64,000 nt of DNA from Desulfobacterales bacterium (GTDB taxonomy: Bacteria; Desulfobacterota; Desulfobacteria; Desulfobacterales; CAFBRK01): contig JAIPEL010000009.1 in assembly GCA_021737185.1 (NCBI GenBank), positions 1 to 64,000 of the forward strand, written 5' to 3'. Shown one piece after another: positions 25,646 through 34,884 of this stretch. The notes beneath the pieces were generated by a model. It worked only from the letters and a program-made list of their open reading frames with translations, was not told the DNA's origin and did not search any database. Within the stretch, counting starts at the first letter, position 1; each line of letters opens with the position of its first letter. Made by a program: the position numbers and the translations under genes.

Positions 25646-25879
25646 ATGGGAAAGGTCAAGAAGGAAGCAGATACTTTCAGATTCAGCACAAAAAAATGTT
25701 ATGAATGCTTTACCCACCTTCCGCTCCAAGCCACGGAATGTTATGCCTGCAAAAAAAAGGTCGGAAAGGTAGACAGAAACGGCATTGCAGAGAAACCGAC
25801 CGATATTAAGTCATATGTCGTATTTGCGCTGGCGTTTGCCGCCCTGGTCGTTTTTTTATGGAAAGCTTTCCTAAAGTAG
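25646..25879 (+). CDS. small zinc-ribbon membrane protein, function unknown
   Basis: A 77-residue protein with CYECFTHLPLQATECYACKKK, a compact CxxC-x9-CxxC ribbon in the first half, then one membrane helix (SYVVFALAFAALVVFLW) near the C-terminus. It would be anchored in the inner membrane with the ribbon in the cytoplasm. It lies 61 bases after ppiD in the same direction and shares the zinc-ribbon theme with the gene before ppiD. No family name comes to mind. Confidence 0.72.
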   Translation: MGKVKKEADTFRFSTKKCYECFTHLPLQATECYACKKKVGKVDRNGIAEKPTDIKSYVVFALAFAALVVFLWKAFLK

Positions 25880-25924
25880 TTGCAGCATTGAAAAGGAGTG
25901 CGGCTTCGGAAAGGAACTGACACC

Positions 25925-26503
25925 ATGCCCCGTTTGACCCGGGAGGATCGTCGATATCTATTGAGGCTTGCCCGATCGGCTATTGCCCGAGAACTGGGAG
26001 AAGACGATTTGCACGACCGGATCGGGCAGCTTTCTGACGAACTGAAAACCCCCCAGGGGTGTTTCGTCACGCTGGAAAAGGAAGGCGCCCTCCGGGGATG
26101 CATCGGGGCTCTGGAACCGGTCACCCCCTTGGCCGATGGGGTGGAAGAAAACGCCAAAAACGCCGCTTTTCACGACCCTCGGTTTTCTCCCCTGAAGAAG
26201 CAGGAGTTGGATCAGATCGAGATCGAAATCAGCCGCCTGACCGTTCCGGTCGACCTGCAATTCAGCACCCCGGAAGAACTTTTAGAGAAGCTGAAGCCCG
26301 GTGTCCACGGCGTGATTCTCAAGCGCGGATGGCACCGATCGACTTTTTTACCGCAGGTGTGGGATCAGCTTCCGGACAAGGTCCAGTTTCTGGAGCACCT
26401 GTGCCGAAAGGCCGGCCTGGGGGGGAACTGCTGGAAGGAAAAGGACCTTTCGATCAAGGTCTACGAGGTGGAGCACTTTTCGGAAAAAGAACTCGGCGCG
26501 TAG
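25925..26503 (+). CDS. AmmeMemoRadiSam system protein A (AMMECR1 domain)
   Basis: A 192-residue AMMECR1-domain protein. The family signature is present as LRGCIGALEP (about 55-64), with KNAAFHDPRFSPL following and a C-terminal VYEVEHF. In many genomes AMMECR1 occurs together with a Memo protein and a radical SAM protein (the AmmeMemoRadiSam set), whose function is unknown; neither partner is in this window. Start at ATG 25925 rather than 25898. Confidence 0.87.
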   Translation: MPRLTREDRRYLLRLARSAIARELGEDDLHDRIGQLSDELKTPQGCFVTLEKEGALRGCIGALEPVTPLADGVEENAKNAAFHDPRFSPLKKQELDQIEIEISRLTVPVDLQFSTPEELLEKLKPGVHGVILKRGWHRSTFLPQVWDQLPDKVQFLEHLCRKAGLGGNCWKEKDLSIKVYEVEHFSEKELGA

Positions 26504-26584
26504 GCGCTCCGCGCCGCTGGAAAGCGGGGATGCCAGGATCCTTTTACGCCTTTAGCTACGCCGGACAGACCTTTTTTTTTCAAA

Positions 26585-26705
26585 TAGGGATTGTCAAACA
26601 GCTGATCTATGACTTTGAGTTCGCGGGATGCCGGTTCATATCGAGCTCTCTCAAACGGAACGGAAATATGACAATCCCTATAAATTCTCATTTCTAAATT
26701 CTAAA
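26585..26705. repeat. inverted TGACAATCCCTA motif and CATTTCTAAATTCTAAATG box
   Basis: tagggattgtca (26585-26596) and its exact inverse tgacaatcccta (26669-26680) flank a 72-base spacer. The same motif occurs at about 1736-1749 before parA. Next to it is catttctaaattctaaatg, which is repeated at about 188-206. The 259-base gap between AMMECR1 and DUF47 holds these elements and no gene. Confidence 0.6.
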
Positions 26706-26706
26706 T

Positions 26707-26732
26707 GGGCGGCTGCTTTTTTTATGCCGCCC
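26707..26732 (-). terminator. possible terminator of the pit-DUF47 operon
   Basis: gggcggc and gccgccc form a 7-bp GC stem around a T-rich loop, 31 bases past the DUF47 stop codon on the minus strand. No clear T-run follows on the minus strand, so this is a modest candidate. Confidence 0.35.
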
Positions 26733-26762
26733 AGCTTCCCCGCCTCCAAGCCTCCTCGCCTT

Positions 26763-27431
26763 TTATCTTGCCACCATTGCCCGCATCATGTCTCCGGCGT
26801 TTTCAGCGTGGTCTGCGATGGCCCCGATGGTCTCGGCGAGCCGGACCATGTGAAACACGGTCACCGGGTCCTTGACTACGTGGAAGACTTTCCGTTTGAG
26901 GGCGGCTTCGAGCCTGTCGGTATCGTGCTCCATCGTTCTCAAGTTGCGGATGATGTCCTTGACCGTTACCCGCTGCTGCTCGGAAAACGACTCGAAATAC
27001 TTGCGCGCTTCGGCCACCATCCGGCTCAACTCTTCAATTGGATCCAGCACCGTGTCGACGAGAATCAAAAAGTCCTTGACCAGTTCTTCGGGGATTCCCG
27101 GCTCGCTGCGAAAGGAAATCCAGTCAAGCGCGTCTTCCACGGTGTCCATCACCTGGTCCTGTTCGCGCAGGTACCTGAAGAGCTGAAACTTGTCTACCGC
27201 CAGCAGCGTCCCCTTGGGCAGATGACCGCGGATTCTTCGTTTGATGGCGTCAGCCACTCGCTCCATTTCGACGACTTCCTGCCGGAACTCCTCGAACCGC
27301 TTGCACCGGTCGGCGACATGGCATTCGATTGCCTGCTGGAAAATCCAGCCGCATTCTTTGACCTTGTCCGCATGCTCCTGGAGCCCGTCAAACGGGGACG
27401 TGATAAATATGGAAAAAAACGGCAGTCGCAT
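26763..27431 (-). CDS. DUF47/PhoU-like phosphate transport accessory protein
   Basis: A 222-residue all-helical protein of the TIGR00153/DUF47 family, related to PhoU. It begins MRLPFFSIFITSPFDGLQEHADKV and has repeated acidic-basic helices (EEFRQEVVEMERVADAIKRRI) that match the metal-binding PhoU-like bundle. It is the usual partner of PiT transporters and lies 132 bases downstream of one here. It would modulate low-affinity phosphate uptake. Confidence 0.9.
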   Translation of the reverse strand: MRLPFFSIFITSPFDGLQEHADKVKECGWIFQQAIECHVADRCKRFEEFRQEVVEMERVADAIKRRIRGHLPKGTLLAVDKFQLFRYLREQDQVMDTVEDALDWISFRSEPGIPEELVKDFLILVDTVLDPIEELSRMVAEARKYFESFSEQQRVTVKDIIRNLRTMEHDTDRLEAALKRKVFHVVKDPVTVFHMVRLAETIGAIADHAENAGDMMRAMVAR

Positions 27432-27563
27432 CTGCGCCTCCCTTCGACCCGAGAGGGTCTCAATGGTCGAACTTCACACTTGTCATGGACACGGCACGGT
27501 TCAGGGCACGGCAGGACGGCTGCGCTTTCCGGCAGCACCCTGTCTCTTTGATGCCATCGCTGC

Positions 27564-28793
27564 TCAGAGCAGCCGGCTTAAAATCGCATACAGCACCATG
27601 CTGGTGCAGGCCGCCGCCGGCACCGTGAGAATCCAATATAAAACGATCCGCAGGATGATCCGGAAATTGACCGCCTCGATTCCCCGGGCGATTCCGACGC
27701 CCATGACGCCGCCAACGGCGGCATGGGTAGTCGACACCGGCAGGCCCAGCTTCGATGCCACCAGCACCGTGGTTGCGGCGGCAAAATCGACCGAAAAGCC
27801 GCGGGTATTGCTCAGGGTCGTGATCTTGTGGCCGAGGGTGTCCATGACCCGGTAGCCGGCCATGGAGATGCCGCAGGCGATGCCGACTCCGCCGAAAAGA
27901 AGAAGAAAAATGGGGACCGGCACGGTTGCTCCTACAGCCCCGGTTTTCACGATGAAATAGATGACCGCCAGCGGCCCGATGGCGTTGGCCACATCGTTGG
28001 CCCCCTGGGCAAGGGCCACGTAGCAGGACGTGCCGATCTGAATCCGCCGGAAGATCTCTTCGGCGCCTTTTGCGCCTTTTTCCCGGCCGACGACGGCGGC
28101 GACGATTTTTTTGGCTATCCAGCTGAAAACGATGGATAGCCCGAGAGCGAGCGCCACGGCCGCCGGCGCGCCCACGTCGAAAGATTTCCCAAGGGGTGTT
28201 TTAAACAAAAACGAAAGAAAAACGATGAAAATCGTCAGACCGATAAAACCGGGGGAGAATTTCATCGCGGACTCAAAAGGCGTCTCGCCGGACAAGATCA
28301 GCTTCACGATAATTTTAAAGAGGACAAAGGCGATGATCATCGAAAAAAGCGGAGAAATCACCCAGCTCAACACCACCGCCCCCAGCTTTCCCCATTGGAT
28401 GACCGACCAGCCTCCGGCCATCACCCCGAAACCGATCATGGCGCCTACGATCGAGTGCGTCGTCGATACCGGAAGGGATTTCCACGTGGCGAACGACACC
28501 CATAAGGCTGCCGAAAGCAGCGCCGAAAGTGCTCCGATGAGCGCCAGCTCCGGATCGTTCAATACGCCCGTGGAGACGATTCCCTTGCGTATGGTGTCGG
28601 TGACGTGGGAACCGAGAAACACGGCCCCAACGACATTGAGAATGCCGGCGATGAACACGGCCTGCCGGACCGTGATCGCCTTTGCGCCGACGGCGGAGGC
28701 CATGGAGTTGGCCACATCGTTGGCGCCGATGTTCCAGGCCATATAAAAGCCGAAGATGTAGCCGACGATGAGGACGATGGATTCTGGTGACAT
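27564..28793 (-). CDS. pit: inorganic phosphate transporter, PiT family
   Basis: A 409-residue membrane protein with about 10 helices and the two inverted PiT signatures, IGANDVANSMASAVGAKA near the N-terminus and AQGANDVANAIGPLA in the second half. It moves phosphate, usually as a metal-phosphate complex, with protons. The family's second duplicated motif, GLPVSTTHA (with SLPVSTTHS in the first half), is also present. It is upstream of its DUF47 partner in one operon. Confidence 0.95.
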   Translation of the reverse strand: MSPESIVLIVGYIFGFYMAWNIGANDVANSMASAVGAKAITVRQAVFIAGILNVVGAVFLGSHVTDTIRKGIVSTGVLNDPELALIGALSALLSAALWVSFATWKSLPVSTTHSIVGAMIGFGVMAGGWSVIQWGKLGAVVLSWVISPLFSMIIAFVLFKIIVKLILSGETPFESAMKFSPGFIGLTIFIVFLSFLFKTPLGKSFDVGAPAAVALALGLSIVFSWIAKKIVAAVVGREKGAKGAEEIFRRIQIGTSCYVALAQGANDVANAIGPLAVIYFIVKTGAVGATVPVPIFLLLFGGVGIACGISMAGYRVMDTLGHKITTLSNTRGFSVDFAAATTVLVASKLGLPVSTTHAAVGGVMGVGIARGIEAVNFRIILRIVLYWILTVPAAACTSMVLYAILSRLL

Positions 28794-28970
28794 TCAGGCC
28801 GTGGAAATCTTTTGGAATGTGGTCGCCGAGCAAAGAGGCGGCCCATGGATTTTTGTGTTGATCCGTTTCGTCTTTCGGCTGCATCCTGATGCTAAAAGCA
28901 GCCGGAAAGGACCAACGCCAAATATTTTTGCCGGCGACGCTAACACAATCCAAACATTTTGCCAATGGTC

Positions 28971-30932
28971 CTAATAGAGGTCCGCCTGCCAGCGGGCCAG
29001 GAGGGATTCAGGAATTTCATCGATAAACCGGGAAGGGCGGGTCAGCAGCATCCCGCTGCCGCGATCGTAGCTTTGCATGGGGCAGGTGAAATAGAGGTGT
29101 TTTTTTGCCCGGGTGGCGGCGACGTACATGAGCCTGAGTTCTTCTTCGAGCTGATCCTCGTCCTGCATGGAATGGACGGACGGAAACCGGCCGTCCAGGG
29201 CCCAGATGACAAAGACGGTGTCCCATTCCAGCCCCTTGGCCGAATGAACCGTGGAAAGCACCAGGCGGTCCTCTACGTCGGCGGAGGTGGACAGGGTGTC
29301 ATCGGCGCTGGTGTTGGGAGGCTCCAGCGCCATGTCGGAAAGAAAGCTCTCCAGGTCTGTGTAGCGTTCCATGATCGACAGAAGCTGCTGAAGGTCCCGC
29401 AGCCGCCGGGGATGGTCGTCGTAGGCGCGCTGGAGAATCGGTGCATAGTAATTCAGTACGGCTTCTCCGATCTGGGCTACGCCCATCGGTGTTGCATCCA
29501 GAACGGAGAACAGGTTCTTGAGCCTTTCGATTCCGCTGTTGACGGGCCCTTTCAACGCTGCGGTGAGAAGCCCGGTATAGCCTGCGTTTTCTGCGTAAAC
29601 CGCTGAATAGACGGCCTGGGCGGTCTTTGGCCCCACCTTGTCCACCAGCAGCAGGAGCCGATACCAGCTGATCCGGTCCAGCGGATTGACGATGACGCGC
29701 ATGTGGGCGAGCAGATCCTTGATGTGGGCCGATTCCATGAATTTAAATCCGCCGACCTTGACAAAGGGGATCGACTCCCGGCTCAACTCGATTTCAAGAT
29801 CGAAGGAGTGAAACCCGGCGCGAAAAAGGACGGCCATGTCCCGCAGACAAACTCCCTGGCGCTGTCGTTCGAGCAAGGTCTCCACCACGAAGCGGGATTG
29901 GGCGTTTTCGCCGGCGGTGGTGACCAGAACCGGCAGGCGGTTTCCGGGGTTCCGGGTAAACAAGGTCTTGGTGAACTTCCGGTCGGCTTCGTCCAGAATC
30001 CGATTGGTCAGGTCCAGGATCGGTTGAATACTGCGGTAGTTTTCTTCCAACCGCACGATTTTCGTCTCCGGAAAGGATTCTGCGAAATCGAAGATGTTCT
30101 GGAAGTTGGCTCCACGGAAGGAGTAAATGCTCTGTGAATCGTCGCCCACCACGGTGACGTTTCGATGGCCTGATCCCAGCAGGTAAACGATTTCCGCTTG
30201 GATCCGATTGGTGTCCTGGTATTCGTCGACAAGGATAATCCGATACGCCGCGGCAAGACGCTCACGGATATCGGGATGCTCCTTGAGCAGACGCTTCAGA
30301 TAGACGAGCAGATCGTCATAGTCCAACAGTCCGTCGTCTGTCTTGCGGCGGCGGTATTCCTCGTAGACGGCGAGAATATCTTCCAGCACGGGCAGCAAGT
30401 GGGGATGATCGTCGTAAATGACGTCTTCAACGCTGCGCTCCTTGTTGACGGAGCGGCTGAAGATTCCCATCAGTGTCTGCTTTCGTGGAAACGATCCGCT
30501 TTTCGGCGAAGGGCCGATTTCCTTTCGAATCATGGCCAGGAGATTTTCCGAATCGGGGCGGTCGAGGATCGAAAAGTTGGTTTCGAATCCGAATCGCGGG
30601 GCATGACGGCGCAGTACGCGATGAGCGAAGGAATGGAAGGTGCCCCCGGCGACTTGCCGGCACCGTCCGTCCAACAGTTCCGCCGCCCTGCGAAGCATTT
30701 CTTGGGCCGCCTTTCGAGTAAACGTCAGCAAAAGTAAGGCCTTGGGCGGCACGCCTCTTTCCACCTGCCGGGCGACGCGATAGGTGAGGGTTCGGGTCTT
30801 GCCGCTTCCGGCGCCGGCGATGATCAGCAAGGGACCTTCGCCGTATTCGACGGCCTCTAGCTGGGCTTCGTTCAGATCTCCAGTGTAGTCGATTCTGTCA
30901 GGCCGAATGGTTTCTTCCTTGGAAAGGGCCAT
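28971..30932 (-). CDS. UvrD/Rep-type superfamily 1 DNA helicase
   Basis: A 653-residue SF1A helicase with all classic motifs: IIAGAGSGKTRTLTYR (I), LLLTFTRKAA (Ia), ILVDEYQDTN (II), VVGDDSQSIYSFRG (III), RLEENYRS (IV), STVHSAKGLEWDTVFV (V) and RLMYVAATRAKKHLYF (VI). It unwinds DNA 3'-5' in repair or replication restart. I prefer ATG 30932, which follows caagaggaaacc, to the GTG start at 30998 in the track; the extra 22 residues are not helicase-like. It ends before the conserved C-terminal tail of UvrD, nearer to Rep in length. It is a single gene. Confidence 0.92.
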   Translation of the reverse strand: MALSKEETIRPDRIDYTGDLNEAQLEAVEYGEGPLLIIAGAGSGKTRTLTYRVARQVERGVPPKALLLLTFTRKAAQEMLRRAAELLDGRCRQVAGGTFHSFAHRVLRRHAPRFGFETNFSILDRPDSENLLAMIRKEIGPSPKSGSFPRKQTLMGIFSRSVNKERSVEDVIYDDHPHLLPVLEDILAVYEEYRRRKTDDGLLDYDDLLVYLKRLLKEHPDIRERLAAAYRIILVDEYQDTNRIQAEIVYLLGSGHRNVTVVGDDSQSIYSFRGANFQNIFDFAESFPETKIVRLEENYRSIQPILDLTNRILDEADRKFTKTLFTRNPGNRLPVLVTTAGENAQSRFVVETLLERQRQGVCLRDMAVLFRAGFHSFDLEIELSRESIPFVKVGGFKFMESAHIKDLLAHMRVIVNPLDRISWYRLLLLVDKVGPKTAQAVYSAVYAENAGYTGLLTAALKGPVNSGIERLKNLFSVLDATPMGVAQIGEAVLNYYAPILQRAYDDHPRRLRDLQQLLSIMERYTDLESFLSDMALEPPNTSADDTLSTSADVEDRLVLSTVHSAKGLEWDTVFVIWALDGRFPSVHSMQDEDQLEEELRLMYVAATRAKKHLYFTCPMQSYDRGSGMLLTRPSRFIDEIPESLLARWQADLY

Positions 30933-31052
30933 GGCGGTAACGGTTTCCTCTTGTCTCGATTGTCCTAAAATTTTTCTGCAGGAGCCCATCTCTTTCACAG
31001 CCGGTATCGCTTGTCAACATCTGCCGTTTTCTCTTCACTGCGTCATAAATGG

Positions 31053-31078
31053 TTGACATTTCAGGAACAGCATATTAT
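31053..31078 (+). promoter_or_regulatory. possible promoter of the H1-like gene
   Basis: A perfect TTGACA (31053-31058) is followed by TATTAT (31073-31078) at a short 14-base spacing, or by TTATGT at 16 bases. Either could be the promoter 50 bases before the H1-like start codon. The strong -35 box supports it; the spacing does not. Confidence 0.35.
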
Positions 31079-31127
31079 GTGCAACTTAAAATCGCAGTAT
31101 ATCCGTTTTATAAAAAGGAGGTAGACA

Positions 31128-31604
31128 ATGGTGAAGAGATTGCAGAATCAACTCAAAACGATCACCAAAAGTCTCGTCGATCTTTCCAAGAAAGTAGAGA
31201 AGCTGTCGGGCGATCTGGCAAAGCTGGAAGCCAAGAAAACCGCTCCTGCAAAAAAGACCCCAGCCAAAAAGAAAACCGCTTCTGCAAAAAAGACCCCAGC
31301 GAAAAAGAAAACCGCTCCGAAGAAAAAAGCCGCCGCGGAAAAGGCTCCGGCCAGGAAAACGACCAAAAAGGCTGCTAAGAAAGGCGCGGCAAAAAAACCG
31401 GCCAAAAAAGCGTCCCCATCTGGAAAGTCTACGGTTCTCGATTCGGTGCTGGACGTGGTCAAAAGAAGCCGAAAGGGGGTAGATATCGCCACCCTGAAGA
31501 AAAAGACCGGGCTTGAATCCCGGCAGCTCAGCAACGCCTTATACAAACTGAGCAAGCGCGGCATGATCGAGGCCCAATCCAGGGGCACCTATGTGAAAAA
31601 ATAA
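31128..31604 (+). CDS. histone H1-like protein with lysine/alanine/proline tail and winged helix
   Basis: A 158-residue three-part protein. Residues 1-37 form a likely coiled coil (LQNQLKTITKSLVDLSKKVEKL). Residues about 37-97 are a run of Lys, Ala and Pro, with near-repeats of KKTPAKKKTA, as in bacterial histone H1-like proteins such as HctB and AlgP. Residues 100-158 look like a winged-helix or helix-turn-helix domain (DIATLKKKTGLESRQLSNAL). The basic tail would bind DNA non-specifically. The Shine-Dalgarno aaaaggaggtag is strong, which suggests high expression. Ends in a good terminator. Confidence 0.82.
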   Translation: MVKRLQNQLKTITKSLVDLSKKVEKLSGDLAKLEAKKTAPAKKTPAKKKTASAKKTPAKKKTAPKKKAAAEKAPARKTTKKAAKKGAAKKPAKKASPSGKSTVLDSVLDVVKRSRKGVDIATLKKKTGLESRQLSNALYKLSKRGMIEAQSRGTYVKK

Positions 31605-31610
31605 GGATTC

Positions 31611-31640
31611 CCGGAGGTCTTTGCCTCCGGCGTTTTCTTT
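31611..31640 (+). terminator. intrinsic terminator after the H1-like gene
   Basis: ccggagg and cctccgg form a 7-bp stem around tctttg, followed by the T-rich cgttttctttc. It starts 7 bases past the stop codon. Confidence 0.75.
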
Positions 31641-31659
31641 CAGCGCCGATGCCTCTTTA

Positions 31660-31702
31660 AAAGAGTCTTTCGCGCCGATTCTCTGCGGCCGAAAGACTCT
31701 TT
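31660..31702. other. 13-bp hairpin in the gap before the M16 gene
   Basis: aaagagtctttcg (31660-31672) and cgaaagactcttt (31690-31702) are perfect inverses around a 17-base loop. It is not followed by a T-run but by gctttccgggg. It could be a second terminator, an mRNA structure or a small RNA. The rest of the 309-base gap (31605-31913) shows no gene. Confidence 0.5.
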
Positions 31703-31913
31703 GCTTTCCGGGGGGCTGCTGCATCGAACCTGGGGGCAGACGCTTCGGCGCTGCCGATTTTTCATTGTCATCTTTTCTCCCTGTCTTATATTTCCAGAAA
31801 ATCTGCCTGATGTCATCCATCATCGAAGGATATAGCGGCATCTCACGTTACCTTGAGACCGGATGGTACCGGCCGCCGTATCGTTGAGAATCGATCCGCA
31901 AGGAGGGTCTTCA

Positions 31914-34784
31914 ATGGTTCACGATGGGTTTGTGCGAAAAACCGCCGCCCGGCTCCTGCTGCTTCTGGCCCTTTTTTTGAGCGGGTGCGCCGGAGCTGCA
32001 GTCTCTCCTGGCCGTGCGCCGGAGGCCGGTGGGCCGCTCTGGCCCCATGAAAAAAGCGATCTTTCTCCCGATCCGGCGCTGGTGTTCGGGCGCCTCGACA
32101 GCGGTTTTCGATACGTTCTGATGGAAAACCGGGAGCCCAAAGACCGGGTCAGCATACAGCTCGACATTCAGGCGGGCTCCCTGAACGAAACCGAAGAACA
32201 GCAGGGGCTGGCGCATTTTTTGGAGCACATGCTGTTCAATGGAACGGACCACTTTCCGAGCGGAGAACTGGTGAAGTATTTTCAGCGGATCGGAATGCGG
32301 TTCGGCCCGGATGTCAACGCCCACACGGGCTTTGACGAAACGGTGTACCATGTGCTCCTTCCAAACGGGAAAACGGAAAGCATTGCCGAGGGCCTTTTGG
32401 TCATGCGGGACTATGCGGACGGAGCCTTGCTGTATGAAAAGGAAATCGAGCGGGAGCGGGGGGTGATCCTGGCGGAAAAGCAGGCTCGGGACTCGGCATC
32501 CTATCGGACGTTTGAGTCGACGTTTCGCTTCGAAATGGAGGGGACGCTGGCCGCGCGGCGGCTTCCCATCGGTACGGAAAAAACGATTCGAAGCGCCGAT
32601 CGATCCCGGCTAAAGGCATTCTACGACACCTGGTATCGACCCGAAAAGATGGTGCTGGTCATGGGGGGAGATTTCGATGCAAAGACTGCCGAGGCGCTCA
32701 TCCGGGACCGGTTTTCCAATTTTACGGCTCGTGCCCCGGCAACGCCGGAGCCGGATATAGGGACTTTGGACCACCATGGGGTAAAATCGTTTTACCATTA
32801 TGAACCAGAAGCGGGCGACGCCACCGTCAGCATCGAGGTGCTCTCTTCGGTTCCGTCCGAAAACGACTCCCGGTCGTTACAACAAAGAAAACAGGTTCAA
32901 GATGTCGCCCACCGGATCGTGCAAAACCGGCTGGATCGAATGCTGAGAGATCCCGATGCGCCGTTTACCTCTGCCTATGTGAGCGCCGGACGCTTTCTGA
33001 AGAAGATCGACTACGGAGAGATCAGTGCGCAAGGGCCTCCTGAAACCTGGCAGAGACGACTTGCTGCGCTTGAACAGACCCTGCGGCGGGCGCTGATTCA
33101 CGGATTCACCCCGTCCGAACTGGATCGGGTTCGAAAGGAGATGCTTGCAGAGCTGGAAGACGACGCTCGCAAAGCCCCGACACGAAACAGCCAGGACCTT
33201 TCCCGGCAGATTGTACGGCATCTCAACCGAAACCGGGTGTTTCAATCCCCGCTGCAGAAAAAAAAGATCCTGGCGCCGTTTCTTGCCGAGCTGACCGTCG
33301 AAGAGGTGAATCAGGCCTTTCAAGATACTTGGAAAACCTCCCATCGCCTCGTACTGGTGACTGGAAACGCCCAAGTCAAAAGCGCACTGGCCGGCCCCGA
33401 AGAGACGATTCTGGCCGCTTTTTTTGCCAGCCGACGCCGGGCCGTCGCTCCGCCGGAAGATGCCCATGCTGCGGCGTTTCCCTTTTTCGCCCCGCCGGCG
33501 GCCGGGGCCGAAACGCCGCAGATCACCTGGATCGATGACCTGGGCATACAGCAGGTCGATTTTGGCAACGGCGTCCGGCTCAACGTCAAGCAGACCGATT
33601 TTAAGGCCGGCGAGGTCAAAATCCATGCGGCCTTCGGATACGGAGACGCCGGGGAACCTGAGGCGCTTCCGGCCTTGGCCGAGGTCGCCCAGGGCGTCGT
33701 CACCGAAAGCGGTATGGGCCCCCTGACCCGTGATGCACTGAACCGGGCGCTGGCCGGAAAGAACACTTCTTTTGACTTCAAGGTCAAAGAGGATCTTTTC
33801 CTGTTTCAAGGGGATTCGGTGCCCGAAGAGCTGGAACTGGCCTTTCAGCTGCTTTACGGGTATATGACCGCGCCGGCCTACCGGCCGGAAGCATTGGCAT
33901 TGAGCGGACAGCGGTTGAAGCAGCGGTACGAAAAACTGTCTCGGTCCATTGACGGGCGGCTTCAAATCGAAGGAAAGCGATTCTTCGCCGGCGGAGATTC
34001 CCGGTTCGGTCTGCCGGACCCACAGGCCGTCGACCGGGTCACTCTCGAAGATATCCGCGGCTGGGTCGGCAGCGCGATCGACAACGCCGCCTTGGAGGTT
34101 TCGGTGGTGGGAGATATCGATCCCGAAGCGGTCGTGGCCCTCGCCGGCCGGTACCTGGGCGCGCTCGATCCTCGAGAAAAGCCGGACCGGCCGCTCACAG
34201 AAGGGGTGCGGTTTCCTGCCGGAGAATCCCAAACCGTTTCCGTGGACACCGGGATCGTAAAAAGCCTGGTCGTGGTCGCCTGGCCTACGGATGATTTCTG
34301 GGATATCCATCGAACGCGCAGGCTGTCGGTCCTGGGAAGCGTGTTTTCTGAAAAGCTTCGGGAAAGGATTCGGGAAAAGCTGGGAGTAGCGTACTCTCCC
34401 CATGCCTACAACGATCCGAGCCGCGCTTTTGAAGGCTACGGACTGCTGCAGGCGGTGGTCTCCACCGACCCGGAGGCAGTCAAGGCGGTGGTATCCGAGG
34501 TCCACAAGATCGCAGAAGACCTGGCCTCCGAACCGCTGCCCGAAGACGAGGTTAAGCGAGTCATGGAGCCGATCCTGACCAGCCTCAAAGACCTGAGGCG
34601 CACCAACGGCTATTGGATGGACAGCGTCCTTGTCGGGTCGCTGCGTCATCCCCGTCAGCTCGATTGGGCCCGAAGCATCGAAGAAGACTACCGCAGCATC
34701 GGTGCGGCCGATATTCAAAACATGGCTCGGACCTACCTGGACAGCGGAAAAGCGGCAAAGCTGGTCATCGTCCCAGCTGATTGA
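31914..34784 (+). CDS. M16 family zinc peptidase, lipoprotein
   Basis: A 956-residue insulinase-type protease. The start at ATG 31914 has a clear aaggagggtc ribosome site. The N-terminus is a lipoprotein signal (LLLLLALFLSGCAGA) with the lipidated cysteine at about 25. The inverted zinc motif HFLEH is at about 101-105, with the distal glutamate in the ERERGVILAEKQA segment. The protein has the two pairs of M16 domains; the second half (VDFGNGVRLNVKQTDFKAGEV) lacks HxxEH, as is normal. It would degrade peptides in the periplasm or at the outer membrane. It is followed by a convergent gene. Confidence 0.92.
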   Translation: MVHDGFVRKTAARLLLLLALFLSGCAGAAVSPGRAPEAGGPLWPHEKSDLSPDPALVFGRLDSGFRYVLMENREPKDRVSIQLDIQAGSLNETEEQQGLAHFLEHMLFNGTDHFPSGELVKYFQRIGMRFGPDVNAHTGFDETVYHVLLPNGKTESIAEGLLVMRDYADGALLYEKEIERERGVILAEKQARDSASYRTFESTFRFEMEGTLAARRLPIGTEKTIRSADRSRLKAFYDTWYRPEKMVLVMGGDFDAKTAEALIRDRFSNFTARAPATPEPDIGTLDHHGVKSFYHYEPEAGDATVSIEVLSSVPSENDSRSLQQRKQVQDVAHRIVQNRLDRMLRDPDAPFTSAYVSAGRFLKKIDYGEISAQGPPETWQRRLAALEQTLRRALIHGFTPSELDRVRKEMLAELEDDARKAPTRNSQDLSRQIVRHLNRNRVFQSPLQKKKILAPFLAELTVEEVNQAFQDTWKTSHRLVLVTGNAQVKSALAGPEETILAAFFASRRRAVAPPEDAHAAAFPFFAPPAAGAETPQITWIDDLGIQQVDFGNGVRLNVKQTDFKAGEVKIHAAFGYGDAGEPEALPALAEVAQGVVTESGMGPLTRDALNRALAGKNTSFDFKVKEDLFLFQGDSVPEELELAFQLLYGYMTAPAYRPEALALSGQRLKQRYEKLSRSIDGRLQIEGKRFFAGGDSRFGLPDPQAVDRVTLEDIRGWVGSAIDNAALEVSVVGDIDPEAVVALAGRYLGALDPREKPDRPLTEGVRFPAGESQTVSVDTGIVKSLVVVAWPTDDFWDIHRTRRLSVLGSVFSEKLRERIREKLGVAYSPHAYNDPSRAFEGYGLLQAVVSTDPEAVKAVVSEVHKIAEDLASEPLPEDEVKRVMEPILTSLKDLRRTNGYWMDSVLVGSLRHPRQLDWARSIEEDYRSIGAADIQNMARTYLDSGKAAKLVIVPAD

Positions 34785-34884
34785 ATCGCCGGGGCGATTT
34801 ACTGAGGAGTAACTTACACCCCCGACACGATCTGGCCTCCCCCTCTCCGGTGCTGATGCCTGCTGCGTAACGCACCCTACCGAA

